DNA of 64,000 nt. It comes from Daphnia pulex. Its lineage: Eukaryota; Arthropoda; Branchiopoda; Diplostraca; Daphniidae. Positions 21,301 through 30,903 of this stretch are shown one piece after another; positions within the stretch are counted from its first letter, which is position 1, and every line of letters begins with the position of its first letter. Where the stretch lies: contig NC_060026.1 in the NCBI RefSeq assembly GCF_021134715.1, positions 2,976,001 through 3,040,000 on the forward strand, written 5' to 3'. Both the position numbers and the translations under genes were made by a program. Below the pieces are notes generated by a model that saw nothing but the letters and a program-made list of their open reading frames with translations, made no database searches and was not told where the DNA came from.

Positions 21301-24012
21301 ATTTGGATTAGTGACGAAATGGTGTGGGAGATACCAAACTTTTCCGAAAGGGAGTTGCAGCTGGTCGTACGGGACTTCGATGGCGTAGCCATTTGCGAGA
21401 TGACCTTCAATGATTTCGCGATAACGAATAGCGTTTACTTTGTTTTCTTGGGACAATAAGCGACGTTCGACAGCGTAAAAACGCGACACTGCATGTGCGC
21501 GGTTGTTTGGCATGTTCGGGTTTGGTGATTTGAACAAGAGATCGACTTGCCATCCGCAACGAATATTTACGATTGACGATTTTAGGATGCTGATTGCTAA
21601 AGCGTCTTCGGGGGAGCTGGGTTTTGTCGCCTGAATGTCTACTCCGAACGTTTCTGTGCTGTAGAATTTTTGTACGAGGTCGATTAGCTGCAAAGTGGGG
21701 GATATTCCATTGACGTTTACACTTCGCTTTGCGCTCGGTCCGCGGATCAGAGAGGGTGGAATTTTTCCTACTACCGCCCAACCAAATACTGTTAAATTAG
21801 CGCGTGGTTCGTTGTGGCTGGATGTTCGAAAGTCTAAAATTTCGTGCGCGTCTACTATATCCATTCCGATAAGCAATTCTACTTTAGATGAGTCGATAGG
21901 AGGCAAATTTAAGTCGGATAGGTGGGGCCATTCAAATTTTTCTGTATGCCAGTTGATATTACGTGGTGACAGCTGGATATCTGGGACGGTGAAGGCATCG
22001 GTTACTTGAAATGTCCTGGCTTTATCGGCAGATTCAATGACGAAGTTGACAACGCTAGAGTCGAGTAGAACGGCGTTATGGAATGACCCAAATCGTATTT
22101 TCTGATTAGCTCCTTTGAGGCGAAGCCTTTGTGCGAGACTTGATTTTATAAGAGTGGCTTCACTACCAGGATCAAGAACGCCGAATGTAAGGATGGTTTC
22201 TTTGTCACTATGAACGACTATTGGGGTTATGGCGAGTAGGACGGGTTTCGGCGACGTTTTTGGTGCGTGAACTAATAAAATCTGGAGAGTTGCTTTACCT
22301 TTTGGCTGAAGTTTTCCAGGAAAAACGCGTTCGGCTCCATGAATGAGAGAGTGGTGCTTGCCGGGGCAGGCATTACACGCCACGTCGGTGTTCCTGCAGG
22401 ATCGCCCATAGTGTCCGGGAAGCAAGCACTTGAAACAGTGGTTATTTTCTCCGCAAAGAGCTGCTCGCTGAGATGGCAACATTTTTCGGAATATGCCGCA
22501 TGCTTCGAGACGATGGCCAGGGTTATCGCTGCAAGCTGGACATGCAGGCCATTGGTTGTCTGCTCGATTGGGTCTCTCGGACGGGCTTTCGACGGATTTT
22601 GGAATCTTGAACGCGACGGAATTTTTTAGAATTGTTGGCGGGAAAGGTAGTGCAGGGCGCGGTGGCGGGTTTTGCTTCGGTGCTACGTAATTGTTGAGTT
22701 TAGCGCCGCGCAACTCTTCCGCTCCTACAATGGCGTCAATCCAACGGTCAAAGTCGGCTAAGGAAGAGACCTTTGGACGTAGATTGTAAGCATAACGTCC
22801 CCAGTCCTGTTGCAAATTGAAAGGCAACTTAGTGGCGAGCTGGTTGACGACCGTTGAGTGCGTGAATTCGTTCATGCTTGGGTCTCCGGCTACGCTAGAT
22901 ACTGCATCCCGGACGAGAGAGGCTAGGTCGGCGAGGGACTTGAAATCGCCGTTACGGAATGATTGGACCATCTGCAAGTGCTGGATGTGGGCTTGAATAA
23001 TCAATGCGGGCACACCATATTTGTCCTTTAGCTCGCTCCAGGCTTGAGCATAAGTGTAAGAGCCGTTGAAAAGATTCGCCATTCTCTTCTGGATGTCTTC
23101 AGTAAGGTTCTCACGCAAAGCTAGCACTTTGTAAAGGTCTGGCAGTGCAGTTTCCTCTATAGTTGCTCTCATCACCTGGGCGAAAGCCGGCCAGCGGCGG
23201 CAATCGCCATTAAATCTTGAAATCGCTATTTTTGGCCAATGAGCTGGTGGCGGATAGTTGGATGGCCCTGAAGATGGATGCGTGTACTGGGCTGATGGCG
23301 ACTGTTGCTCTCTGTGAGACGCGGTTGTATCGAACTGTAGGAACCTTCTTGGCTGCTGGTTGACTTGCGTTGTAACCGCTGATGTTATAGGCGTAGAGGC
23401 GAATGGATGGGGTGGTTGTAGAAGATTTTCTGGACAGACGCCATCCCGTTGATTGATTGCCGCTTGAATTTTGCTTAAGTTTTCTTCTCCTCTTTTTTTA
23501 ATCTCGGCGAGTGTGCGCTCGTGATCTTGCTTTGCTTGTTGCAATTGAGCTTCTAGATTGAGATTTGCATCGAGCGGTGGCTGATGTGAGCGTATGCTTA
23601 GGTCCGGTGTTGTGCCTTCATCTGCGCGGCTTCTATGCTGGCTTACACTCCATTGACCGGATGTATTCTTTCCCTTCCGGGCTGAATTTTGGTCCAGGGA
23701 GGAGAGGTACGACCTCATTCGGTTTAGACAGCTCCCGTTGGAATCTTGAACGTTGTCGAGCCATGTGATTGCAGCTGCCTTTTCCTCCTCTGATAAAGTT
23801 GGCCGGCTGGCGTAGCGCGTATGGAGCGCTACTACTCTTCTCAGGGCAGCTTCGAGTTCGGATATATTACTCCTTACATCGTCGGCCTTCGGCTTCTCGT
23901 TCAGAAAGTTGCCAATACGGGTGATGAGTTTCGTGTGAAATCTCTTGGCTACTGTGCGTTGAGCAAATAGCACATGCTTGTCGTTCGCCAAGTCATTTTC
24001 GTCTTCCTCCAT
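18313..24012 (-). CDS. BEL/Pao Gag-Pol polyprotein, 1899 codons (transposon gene)
   Basis: One continuous frame with the family's domain order: N-terminal coiled region with LNLEAQLQQAKQDHERTLAE, a DUF1759-type gag domain (WPKIAISRFNGDCRRWPAF), CCHC zinc knuckles (CFKCLLPGHYGRSC), an aspartic protease (FGVLDPGSEATLI), reverse transcriptase (VVFDCSAKFNNVCLNDFLL and ADIESMYHRVGV), an RNase H-like part (LHLFSDASSDAFGAVAYL), an integrase zinc-binding region (HHSGVEWTLSELRWKYW), an integrase core (VGLDFFGPLYV and SDNGTNLVAGEKEL) and a C-terminal DUF5641-type domain. No envelope gene seen. Recorded as a transposable-element gene, not a host gene. Confidence 0.93.
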   Translation of the reverse strand: MEEDENDLANDKHVLFAQRTVAKRFHTKLITRIGNFLNEKPKADDVRSNISELEAALRRVVALHTRYASRPTLSEEEKAAAITWLDNVQDSNGSCLNRMRSYLSSLDQNSARKGKNTSGQWSVSQHRSRADEGTTPDLSIRSHQPPLDANLNLEAQLQQAKQDHERTLAEIKKRGEENLSKIQAAINQRDGVCPENLLQPPHPFASTPITSAVTTQVNQQPRRFLQFDTTASHREQQSPSAQYTHPSSGPSNYPPPAHWPKIAISRFNGDCRRWPAFAQVMRATIEETALPDLYKVLALRENLTEDIQKRMANLFNGSYTYAQAWSELKDKYGVPALIIQAHIQHLQMVQSFRNGDFKSLADLASLVRDAVSSVAGDPSMNEFTHSTVVNQLATKLPFNLQQDWGRYAYNLRPKVSSLADFDRWIDAIVGAEELRGAKLNNYVAPKQNPPPRPALPFPPTILKNSVAFKIPKSVESPSERPNRADNQWPACPACSDNPGHRLEACGIFRKMLPSQRAALCGENNHCFKCLLPGHYGRSCRNTDVACNACPGKHHSLIHGAERVFPGKLQPKGKATLQILLVHAPKTSPKPVLLAITPIVVHSDKETILTFGVLDPGSEATLIKSSLAQRLRLKGANQKIRFGSFHNAVLLDSSVVNFVIESADKARTFQVTDAFTVPDIQLSPRNINWHTEKFEWPHLSDLNLPPIDSSKVELLIGMDIVDAHEILDFRTSSHNEPRANLTVFGWAVVGKIPPSLIRGPSAKRSVNVNGISPTLQLIDLVQKFYSTETFGVDIQATKPSSPEDALAISILKSSIVNIRCGWQVDLLFKSPNPNMPNNRAHAVSRFYAVERRLLSQENKVNAIRYREIIEGHLANGYAIEVPYDQLQLPFGKVWYLPHHFVTNPNKPNKIRVVFDCSAKFNNVCLNDFLLRGPVLLSNLTGVLLRSRQYLVAVSADIESMYHRVGVTPKDQSALRFVWRTPGSDEPLRTLQMTTQVFGAISSSTSSFWVLQHAVNSNSQFPAVAKKLVDNFYADNLSDSFETEEEAILFSKQAVKSLASGGFRLTAFASSSRRLLASIPASERSNKSLNLDFDKLPIEYLLGLVWVCDVDCYRIRIRPMEMVTSKRQMLSAMSRTFDPLGILLPVITQAKILFQATWRTTQERVPARKSGSRLEAIGWDETLPDGILLKWNSWSKELPSLEKISIPRCFRTADLPLKDSQFELHLFSDASSDAFGAVAYLRTIAKGKIHLSFVLAKGRLAPLKLLSIPRLELQGAVTAVRLAKTIKGELRLPIAEYYFWTDSEIVLRWIHSSHCNYSSFVSHRVGEILRHSEPEQWRFISGSKNPADDCTRGMSPSKLESFSQWLSGPAFLTEPLSLESGQAELLPLGTNDTEWCPKRTVGHVNVEPIPSQQSAPINEIIRHHETLNDLKRSVAQLHRPAEDKTPLRADELDQALTLCLSAACREAYPQEYAAISAGKYVKNTSPLRKLNPFIDKNGLLRAEGRLKHAEISPEARNPVILGLNHHLTTLIIADAHQKVHHSGVEWTLSELRWKYWVPRGRRQIRKMLYKCRECRLSRSRPKPPIMASLPKERLQAFLPAFTNVGLDFFGPLYVVIGRKTDKRYGLIITCLATRAVHLEVVWSLTSDAFINALRRFISVRGKPASIFSDNGTNLVAGEKELREGIDKLNSERVTTHAAELNIKWNFSPPSGPHFGGVWERMVQSSKRALRAVLQDQSVTDEVLQTVFSEVMSLLNGRPLTNVHMDPREPEALTPNHFILGRHEPHIPPTITDDSHKLTRRRWMQTQFIVDQYWARWMREYVPNLIERQKWFRPTKRLEVGDEVIIIDENNRRGEWPVGVVIKTLPDNQGVVRKAVVKTKTGEYLRPVIKLCVISESNPQPE

Positions 24013-24146
24013 TGCTTCGATAGCTTGATTGGTCGGATGATGTGAAGAGGCAAGGCAATGTGCTCCTATAAGAGCCGGATTAGTTTGTGAACGAGAGAGA
24101 CATGATAGAAATTAAATACCCTTTTTGATGTTATTTGTCGGGGGTT

Positions 24147-24267
24147 CGTAGGTCGATGTTCGGTTCTAGGGTGTTCGATGTTCGATGTTCGGTGTTCGAT
24201 GTTCGGTATTCGATGTTCGGTGTTCGATGTGCGGTGTTCGATGTTCGATGTTCGAGGTGCGATACAG
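24147..24267. repeat. Short-period repeat in the BEL/Pao leader (whole-looking copy)
   Basis: TTCGATG/TTCGGTG units in about ten to twelve tandem copies, in the non-coding leader between primer-binding site and gag start. Unit count appears the same as in the partial copy. Confidence 0.8.
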
Positions 24268-24522
24268 TTGGATACGGCTAGAATCGCTCTATCAGATGAG
24301 AGGGACATACAAAAAAAACAATTGATTTTCGAGTGCTTTTGGTAATAAAGACTTAATCGGGCAACAATATTCACTCGGGCAGACGTGTTGGGGATATTTG
24401 TCAGAAATTCGGATACGTAAATGAAGTGCTTGCCGAACGAGAGACTTACCGAAAGAAGCACGTGCTGCTGAGTCGTTGTCGGCTTCCTTCACTAGCGTTT
24501 ATCCCGGGTTTCGGCACCAAAA

Positions 24523-24746
24523 TGTGAACTACTCGCGTCACAGCGAACGAAATAGACGGTAGAACGAGAAGCAAGTTTTGTATTTCACGGAACTTGAACA
24601 CGACAGGGAGAAATTATATTAATCAGAACGAGAGAAACGTGATTCTTCTTGAGGTTTTTACTCTCGACTGCCCGTCGTCTGCTGCTCTGCTTTCTCATCC
24701 TCTTCTCTTTCGATGTTGCCAGGTATCATTGTGCCGGTGCACAACA
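24523..24746 (-). repeat. BEL/Pao 5' LTR
   Basis: 224 bp, TG...CA ends, no difference seen from the LTR at 18066-18289. It is followed on the element strand by TTTTGGTGCCGAAACCCGGG. It abuts arm sequence at 24747. Confidence 0.92.
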
Positions 24747-25121
24747 ATACCCACGAAACATCGGTACACCAGTGGTCGACCCAACCATCAAGGATACAAC
24801 AACCAACGATACAACAACCAACAGCAGCACGACGCCATAGTTAACTAGACGGTACATAATTTGAACATTAATTTTCAATAATAACCGACATATTAACAAA
24901 CAAAAAAAAAAATAAAGTGAAAACTGATACAAAAATCTATGTAAAAATTAAATAAAATTTACCAGTTGGTTGCGAACTGGTATTACGTTGGAGAATGCAG
25001 TTGGTGACAAATAGTGTACAGCAGTTGTTGCCGTGTCAGAGAGGCTCACTCAATTGATTTTTTTGGCCTTTTCTCTCTCGTTTTATACTACTTTTTCTCA
25101 CCCTGACCCCTCTTTTAAGCC
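24747..25121. repeat. Second copy of the 375 bp flank of the BEL/Pao block
   Basis: Same sequence as 14565-14939. Continues into unique arm sequence, so it is the copy in original context. Contains the 5' part of the repeat-protein gene (hydrophobic exon, intron, TATA region) on the minus strand. Confidence 0.9.
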
Positions 25122-25342
25122 TTGCGGCTATTTTACCTGCTTGAAAATGAAGCAAACACTTCCCGTTCTCACCCAACCTCTTCACCACCGCATTGACAGT
25201 TTTACGTAATGATCTCCGTGACCTTCGAAGTGAACGACATTCAAACTGGCCTTTCCTTCTGCAGGTTGACGTTGCTGGGGATGGGTCTGCAACAAACAAT
25301 ATCAAAATTAATACCAAATGGATTTTGCTTAAAAAAATGGAA

Positions 25343-25648
25343 TCACGATGTAGTACTAGGGCTCTTTGGTGATGCAGCTCGGGCAGCATAAATTGTAGTC
25401 TTGGTGGTGTAGTATTTGAGGACAACAACCAACAGCAGCACAACGCCATAATTGACTAGACAATAAATAATTTGAACATTAATATGCAATAATAACTGAC
25501 AAAAAACAATAGAAATTAATACAAAAACACAAGTAACAGAATATTTACTCATGATTGCGATTTAGTGACAAATAGTGCACAGCAGTTGTTGCCGTGTCGG
25601 AGATGCTGCCCAAACTGATTTCTTAGATCTTTTCTCTCTCCTTTTATA
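25343..25648 (-). pseudogene. Short secreted repeat-protein remnant, right arm
   Basis: Mirror of 7174-7479: TATA at about 25642-25648, the same hydrophobic stretch and LKYYTTKTTIYAARAAS tail ending at 25343. Confidence 0.5.
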
Positions 25649-27096
25649 CGACTTTTTCTCACCCTGACCCCTCTCTTAAGCCTTACGGCTATTGTACCTA
25701 CTTGATAATGATGTAACACGTTTCGTCCTCACCCAACCTCTCCTCCGTGACCTTCGAGCGTGAAGGAAATGAAAACTAGCCTTTCCTTCTTTAGGTTGAC
25801 GTTGCTGGGGATGGGTCTACAAAAACCAATATCAAAATAAATACCAAATGGCTGAGCCTTGCGGCTATTGTACCTGCTTGATAATGATGCAACACTTCCA
25901 ATTAATTCTCACCCAAACTCTACAACACCGCATTGACAGTAATACTCGTTATGTTTCCCGCGACCTTCAAGCGTGAAGGACATGCAAACTTGCCGGCCCG
26001 TCTGTAGGTTGAACTCTACAATGGTAATTGAAAAATAATTAATAAACACTGCATCAGTTGGAACATGTTGAAAATATACAGTACCTCTGCATACAAAGGA
26101 TCAACACACATATGTCGAAAGAATCCTCTTGGTGAGGTGTAGGCTAGGATTGGTCTTTAGACATGGGAACTAACCTCAAAACAATCCATCCAGCAACGAC
26201 TGGAAAACCATGTTTTGTCAGAAAGGTTTTCTACTTAATTATGCATTAGTACCATCTTAAATATCACACACAGTAATAAAAATAAATGTTAATCAAAATA
26301 ACTACCTTGCAAATAGAATTTCCTTAGTTTTGTAAGACACGGCTTGAAATGGACAATTTCATCTCTATTGTCACAAGCACCCATGACACACGAAACCTTA
26401 AGTTGAAGATATTACCTGAAGATATTGAGTCAAGAATGAAATGAGAATATAAATAGTGTGTAATCTATTAAACCATTTAAAGTTTAACTAACCCAACCTT
26501 AAGAATAAAGACCAAAAAATATTGACCAAAAATACATATGAAGTAAACTCTTCTTTACACTTTACAGCCATCCAAGTTCTTTTTCAAGTTGGTCGCAAAG
26601 TGTTATGGTAAAAATGAAATACCAGACAGACAGATACTCTAATAGTGCTATCATAGAACAATCCAAGAAAAATATAACAATTACGAAATCACTGAGATAA
26701 GAATTCCATTCCATCAGCACCAGCAATCCAGGCGGCGACCATTTTGAATATTTTGGACTGAAATTGAGGGGGAGTGGGCAAGGTTGCATGAATTTGAACA
26801 AGGTGGATCAGAAAAAAAGAGAAGAGTTAACTAAAAAGAACAGAAAAGATACAAATGAATTTATACGAAAATAACATGTAAAATACATCCATTTCATCGA
26901 AATATCATGAGAAATGTTTTTCTCTCACAGTTGGACAAACAAAATACCAGCAGACGAATTAAGTTGAATTAAAACAATTCAAGAGTGCCACCTTGCGATA
27001 AATCAGAAAATTTGCGCAAGTAATCATTGCCAAAACCAGATTGAAATGTACGAAATGTAGCACTAAGCAAATTCTTTTTTTCAAAAATAAATTGGT

Positions 27097-27112
27097 GGCC
27101 CTGAAAAGGGCC
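27097..27112 (-). terminator. Histone 3' stem-loop of H2A (right arm)
   Basis: GGCCCTTTTCAGGGCC on the minus strand, 23 bp past the H2A stop codon at 27136. Confidence 0.92.
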
Positions 27113-27135
27113 GTTTATTTAAGGACGGGAGAAGT

Positions 27136-27516
27136 TTAAGCCTTGGCGGGTTTGTCGGTCTTCTTGGGCAAGAGAACGGCCTGGATGTTGGGCAAGACAC
27201 CACCCTGAGCGATGGTGACACCGGAGAGAAGTTTGTTTAACTCTTCGTCGTTGCGGATGGCCAATTGCAAGTGACGAGGGATGATGCGGGTCTTCTTGTT
27301 GTCACGGGCGGCGTTACCGGCCAACTCGAGGACCTCAGCGGCCAAGTACTCCATGACGGCAGCCAAGTAGACGGGAGCACCGGCACCGACGCGCTCAGCG
27401 TACGATCCCTTGCGGAGCATTCGGTGGATACGACCGACGGGGAATTGAAGTCCGGCCCTGCTGGAACGGGTCTTTGACTTTCCCTTGACTTTGCCTCCTT
27501 TGCCACGGCCAGACAT
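27136..27516 (-). CDS. H2A: Histone H2A, right arm
   Basis: Same 126-residue product as the left copy (5306-5686), intact, with its TATA box at 27594-27600 and stem-loop at 27097-27112. Divergent with H2B at 27910. Nothing suggests loss of function. Confidence 0.98.
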   Translation of the reverse strand: MSGRGKGGKVKGKSKTRSSRAGLQFPVGRIHRMLRKGSYAERVGAGAPVYLAAVMEYLAAEVLELAGNAARDNKKTRIIPRHLQLAIRNDEELNKLLSGVTIAQGGVLPNIQAVLLPKKTDKPAKA

Positions 27517-27909
27517 GTTAAGGTGTAGAGTTAGTGAACGCGGTTCCTAAAATCAAGGAACGAAATGGTAAAGTTTGAAAAAGATGTTGAGGGTTATATA
27601 CTCACCAGGATCGGAGTGAGATCATTTTAAACCAATCGGAAGGGCAGCTGTAAAACATATTCCCGCCATTATTTCCTGTAACACAAGGAAGATTGTGTTT
27701 ACTACCAGAAGCTCCTCCTCCTTCTGCGCTGGAACACGGAACAATTGGAACATCTGTCAAACTGGGGCTACCCGATTGGTCCTCGGGTCGAAAGAATTGG
27801 CTTCTGTCAGGTAAAGAGGGTGAACAAGATTTGAAATAAATACCTTCGACAGTCTAACAACCGTCACTGGTATTTGCCTAGTAATCTCAGATTTACCCCA
27901 AGTCTCAGA
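27517..27909. promoter_or_regulatory. Divergent H2A/H2B promoter, right arm
   Basis: Mirror of 4914-5305, one base longer near the H2B start. The TATA box for H2A (27594-27600) and the TATA-like GAAATAAATAC for H2B (about 27833-27844) are both kept. Confidence 0.78.
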
Positions 27910-28281
27910 ATGCCCCCCAAGGTTAGCGGAAAAGCTGCGAAGAAGGCCGGCAAGGCCCAGAAGAACATCGCCAAAGGAGACAAGAAGAAGAAGCGCAAGA
28001 GGAAGGAGAGCTACGCCATTTACATCTACAAAGTCTTGAAGCAGGTCCATCCCGACACTGGCATCTCCTCCAAAGCCATGACCATCATGAACAGCTTCGT
28101 CAACGACATTTTCGAGCGCATCGCTGGAGAGTCGTCCCGTCTTGCCCACTACAACAAGCGGTCGACCATCACTAGCCGGGAAATCCAGACGGCCGTCCGT
28201 CTGCTCTTGCCCGGTGAGTTGGCCAAGCACGCCGTGTCTGAAGGCACCAAGGCAGTCACCAAGTACACCAGCACCAAGTAG
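27910..28281 (+). CDS. H2B: Histone H2B, right arm, with its 3' end displaced by an LTR element
   Basis: Same 123-residue H2B as the left copy. The start was chosen at 27910 by identity with the left arm; the frame is open 12 codons further upstream but that part is leader. Promoter and coding sequence are intact. An LTR element begins at 28305, only 23 bp after the stop codon, so this gene's stem-loop now lies at 31277-31292, almost 3 kb downstream. The first usable end signal in the transcript is AATAAA at 28598-28603 inside the 5' LTR, in the same orientation. The mRNA is therefore likely polyadenylated or unstable (inference). Confidence 0.97.
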   Translation: MPPKVSGKAAKKAGKAQKNIAKGDKKKKRKRKESYAIYIYKVLKQVHPDTGISSKAMTIMNSFVNDIFERIAGESSRLAHYNKRSTITSREIQTAVRLLLPGELAKHAVSEGTKAVTKYTSTK

Positions 28282-28304
28282 ATTGATCCTCTTGGTCTCT
28301 CTAC

Positions 28305-28660
28305 TGTAATGACTTGTGTGAAGACCTGGCCTACTGCTTGTAGTATAGAGCAATCTACTACGCAGTATCCCAAGGTCAATCTACTACGCCGTACCTCAAG
28401 GTCGCTGTACTACGCAGTACCTTGATGGCTTTCTCTATTGCACCATCTCACCTGTTGCCTATGCAACTACATCCGGGATTGCGCCACACTCTGCAGTGAT
28501 GGTGCAATCCCAACAACCTTGACAACCGCTTATAAAAGCCCGACGCTCTGTTCATCCAGCAGAGTCGTACCCGGCATTGTATTCCAACACATCTGTTAAT
28601 AAACTGCATTGCAAGAATCTCCTCGTTGTTTTGTTACTTAGACTATTGTGAATCATCACA
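28305..28660 (+). repeat. 5' LTR of the non-autonomous element
   Basis: 356 bp starting TGTAATGACTTGTGTG and ending AATCATCACA. Contains a TATA box (TATAAAAGCC, 28531-28540) and AATAAA (28598-28603). A tandem-like CTACTACGCAGTA / CTACTACGCCGTA motif recurs near 28357-28411. Confidence 0.9.
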
Positions 28661-28902
28661 AATTGGTGAACGTGCCAGGGATCATCATCGTTCAAGACGG
28701 TGACTTCCATGATTGAAATGCGACCGAGCATGACATCCTTTTGCTTGATCGCTTTGGTCCCTGTTAAGCTCAACTTGATGTAAAACTGCTCATCGGGTTC
28801 GTAAACATTCCATAAACGTAGAGGCCGGCCACCTAAAATTCCACAAACCCCACCAAAAAGCAATCTTCCACCAGAACCTTCTGTTAAAACTAGACAACAC
28901 AA
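28661..28902 (-). other. Antisense open frame inside the LTR element, possible captured exon
   Basis: Read on the minus strand, an acceptor-like TTTTAACAG (about 28888) is followed by an open stretch with codon-like composition: GGRPLRLWNVYEPDEQF, YIKLSLTGTKAIKQKDVMLG, RISIMEVTVLNDDDPWHVHQ, up to the 5' LTR border. It looks more like real protein sequence than noise, but I do not recognise the family. It might be a piece of a host gene picked up by the element, or chance. Confidence 0.3.
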
Positions 28903-29089
28903 AAAAAAAAAAAACTTTTGAACAAAAACTTTTGTGTTTATTGGCTATTTGTCAATTCTGTCAATGTCTCAATTCTGTCACTCTGTAAATTGTACAACCT
29001 AAGCCTAAAAGACCTAAGGTTCGATCATTCCTTATTCATCAGAAATTCAGTTGTCAAAGTTCTATGGCCATCGAAAAAAAACCCGACCA

Positions 29090-29240
29090 CAAACTCTTTA
29101 AAACTCTTAAAAAAAAAAAAGAAAACCAAAAAAAAAAAAAAGAAGAAAAATAAAACAAACAAAACCAAACCAAACAAAACAAAACAAAACAAAACAAAGG
29201 AAAACAAATATTAAAAAAAAAAATAATAATAATTTCCATT
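29090..29240. repeat. A-rich low-complexity tract inside the LTR element
   Basis: Long A runs with AAAAC / AACCAAAC pentamer-like repeats. Simple sequence; the lysine-rich frame over it is meaningless. Confidence 0.85.
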
Positions 29241-29757
29241 TCCTTTGTTCTAAGTAGTTTTCCCTTTCTTAAAAGATTCAAACCTCAATTCAATCGCATA
29301 AATTGTAACTTTCAATTCTGATTTACCGTTTGAAAACAAATACTTTCTCTGTTATACACACAGTCTTCAGCTACCACATGTTACCTGTATACACTAAATC
29401 ACCACATGAAACTTTCTCTTTTGAACCATGTAATAATTTACCGCTATCCTACATATACATCCTTTAGCATGTCCCGTACCAGTATATCATCCGTAGAAAA
29501 GAAAGCTCTATACGCTATGTGTTTCGAGTCGAAGTTGTAAGGACAAAGTACATATAATGGCATTCAACCATTTTCTTTTTCCATTATATGACATCTCTTA
29601 ATTCACATAAATCCTGTATATGTTTTCACTACAAAATTGTGTTATGTTTGCGCGGTTATTGCGCATCATCTTTTGACCTATTTTGCAAGACAAAGATAGC
29701 CGTGGTATTTAAAAACAGCAACAACCGCACTGTACCACACTCGCAATTTAGTTTATA

Positions 29758-30531
29758 ATGTGTGAAGACGCAACTGTGCTAAAGAAGACTTTTGCCCTTA
29801 CGGCTCAACGCCGGAAAGGAACAATTGTGATCCTAGATGTGCAAGCAAAAATCAGGAGAATTCCGGCAAAAATCATCTCCGACACCGAAGACAAAGTGGA
29901 GATCACCACAGACCCCCGCTATCTACCGGGCATCGAGCAATCGGTAGGGTTTGTGATTGAGCAAATCAAAGAAGAGGCCGATGGCAATGAAGACGAACGG
30001 GGAGAGGCGACGGTTGATGACGGTCCTGTCCAACAACCGGAGGACGTTGCGGAAGCCGAAGATGACCAGGAAGAAGAAGAAGCCAAAGAAAACGTCGCGA
30101 CAGATCAACATAACGAGCGGACCACCCACCAGACCCTCATCATCGACCTCACACTCAGCGACGACGAGGACGACAAAGACAGCATACTAAGCGACACCAC
30201 GGAGGTAAATCCAGACATCCCCAGTGCAGTCCCGTTAGCCGCTCCGCCTATAAATCATCCGACACAACAGCCGCCGACAATGGAACCTCCAGATTCGGCC
30301 CAGAAGGAGAGGATTCCATCACCATCCCCTCCGTGTTATCATCCACCCCAATATTTCCAAAATATGTACGCCCCACCCATTATGTTGCGAAGCGAAGGGG
30401 AATACTACGCCCAGCGGGAGGTACTGATCCAGCAGTACCTGAGAGACAGCTTGGATTTATACTACAAGTATGAATTCCAGGCTCTCAAACTGAAAAGGGC
30501 TCGGGATGTAATCACCAACCGTAAGTACTAG
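29758..30531 (+). CDS. Acidic 257-residue protein of the LTR element with a SUMO-interaction-like motif
   Basis: An intronless frame starting about 50 bp downstream of a TATA-like GGTATTTAAAA (29702-29712), so it may have its own promoter. Parts seen: an N-terminal basic/beta-like region (TFALTAQRRKGTIVILDV); a strongly acidic middle (residues 70-112, for example EDDQEEEEAKE); IIDLTLSDDEDD at residues 128-139, a close match to the SUMO-interacting motif (hydrophobic core followed by serine and acidic residues); a proline-rich segment (157-200); and a C-terminal helix-prone part (YAQREVLIQQYLRDSLDLYY). No gag, protease or enzyme motif. Function unknown. It could be a captured host gene or an element-specific nuclear factor; nuclear location is inferred from the motif only. 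Confidence 0.6.
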   Translation: MCEDATVLKKTFALTAQRRKGTIVILDVQAKIRRIPAKIISDTEDKVEITTDPRYLPGIEQSVGFVIEQIKEEADGNEDERGEATVDDGPVQQPEDVAEAEDDQEEEEAKENVATDQHNERTTHQTLIIDLTLSDDEDDKDSILSDTTEVNPDIPSAVPLAAPPINHPTQQPPTMEPPDSAQKERIPSPSPPCYHPPQYFQNMYAPPIMLRSEGEYYAQREVLIQQYLRDSLDLYYKYEFQALKLKRARDVITNRKY

Positions 30532-30903
30532 GAATCTATTCAATTAATTTTTTTTAGTACTGACGGTTCGTGAAGCGTTCCATTACATTACTTATCGACA
30601 TTCCATTAAATACCGCATTGTAGTTCTTATGTTATTCCTGTACTATGCTTCTATTTTTATACTTATATTTTAGCTATTCACATTATTATGCAATGTTTTG
30701 TTATTGCGTTATTTCACATTTATCAATAGGTGATGGTATTATGTTTCCCACTGTATTCAATTTAATCATACATATATACACTTAAAAGTAGTATTAGCAG
30801 CATACAAAAAATTTTCTCTTGCATGTATTGAAACTTACTACCAAACTACTCGAAACAAAAATGGTTTCCTTCCCCGACCAAACTTCTGCGGAAGGGGGAG
30901 GAG

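Larger units (their letters stand above)
18066..24746 (-). mobile_element. BEL/Pao LTR retrotransposon, whole-looking, young
   Basis: A 6681 bp element on the minus strand: 5' LTR 24523-24746, primer-binding site TGGTGCCGAAACCCGGGA just inside (24503-24520, typical of BEL/Pao), one long gag-pol frame 18313-24012, purine-rich tract GTGGCGGCCGGAG next to the 3' LTR, and 3' LTR 18066-18289. The LTRs (224 bp, TGTTGTGCAC...TTCACA) look identical, so the insertion is recent. It is absent from the left arm, so it followed the inverted duplication or is polymorphic. It looks whole; a partial second copy shares the 3' LTR on its left. Confidence 0.93.

Noticed and set aside
29918-30190. Overlapping 68- and 77-codon frames inside the LTR element gene
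   Set aside because: Out-of-frame shadows of the 257-codon frame.
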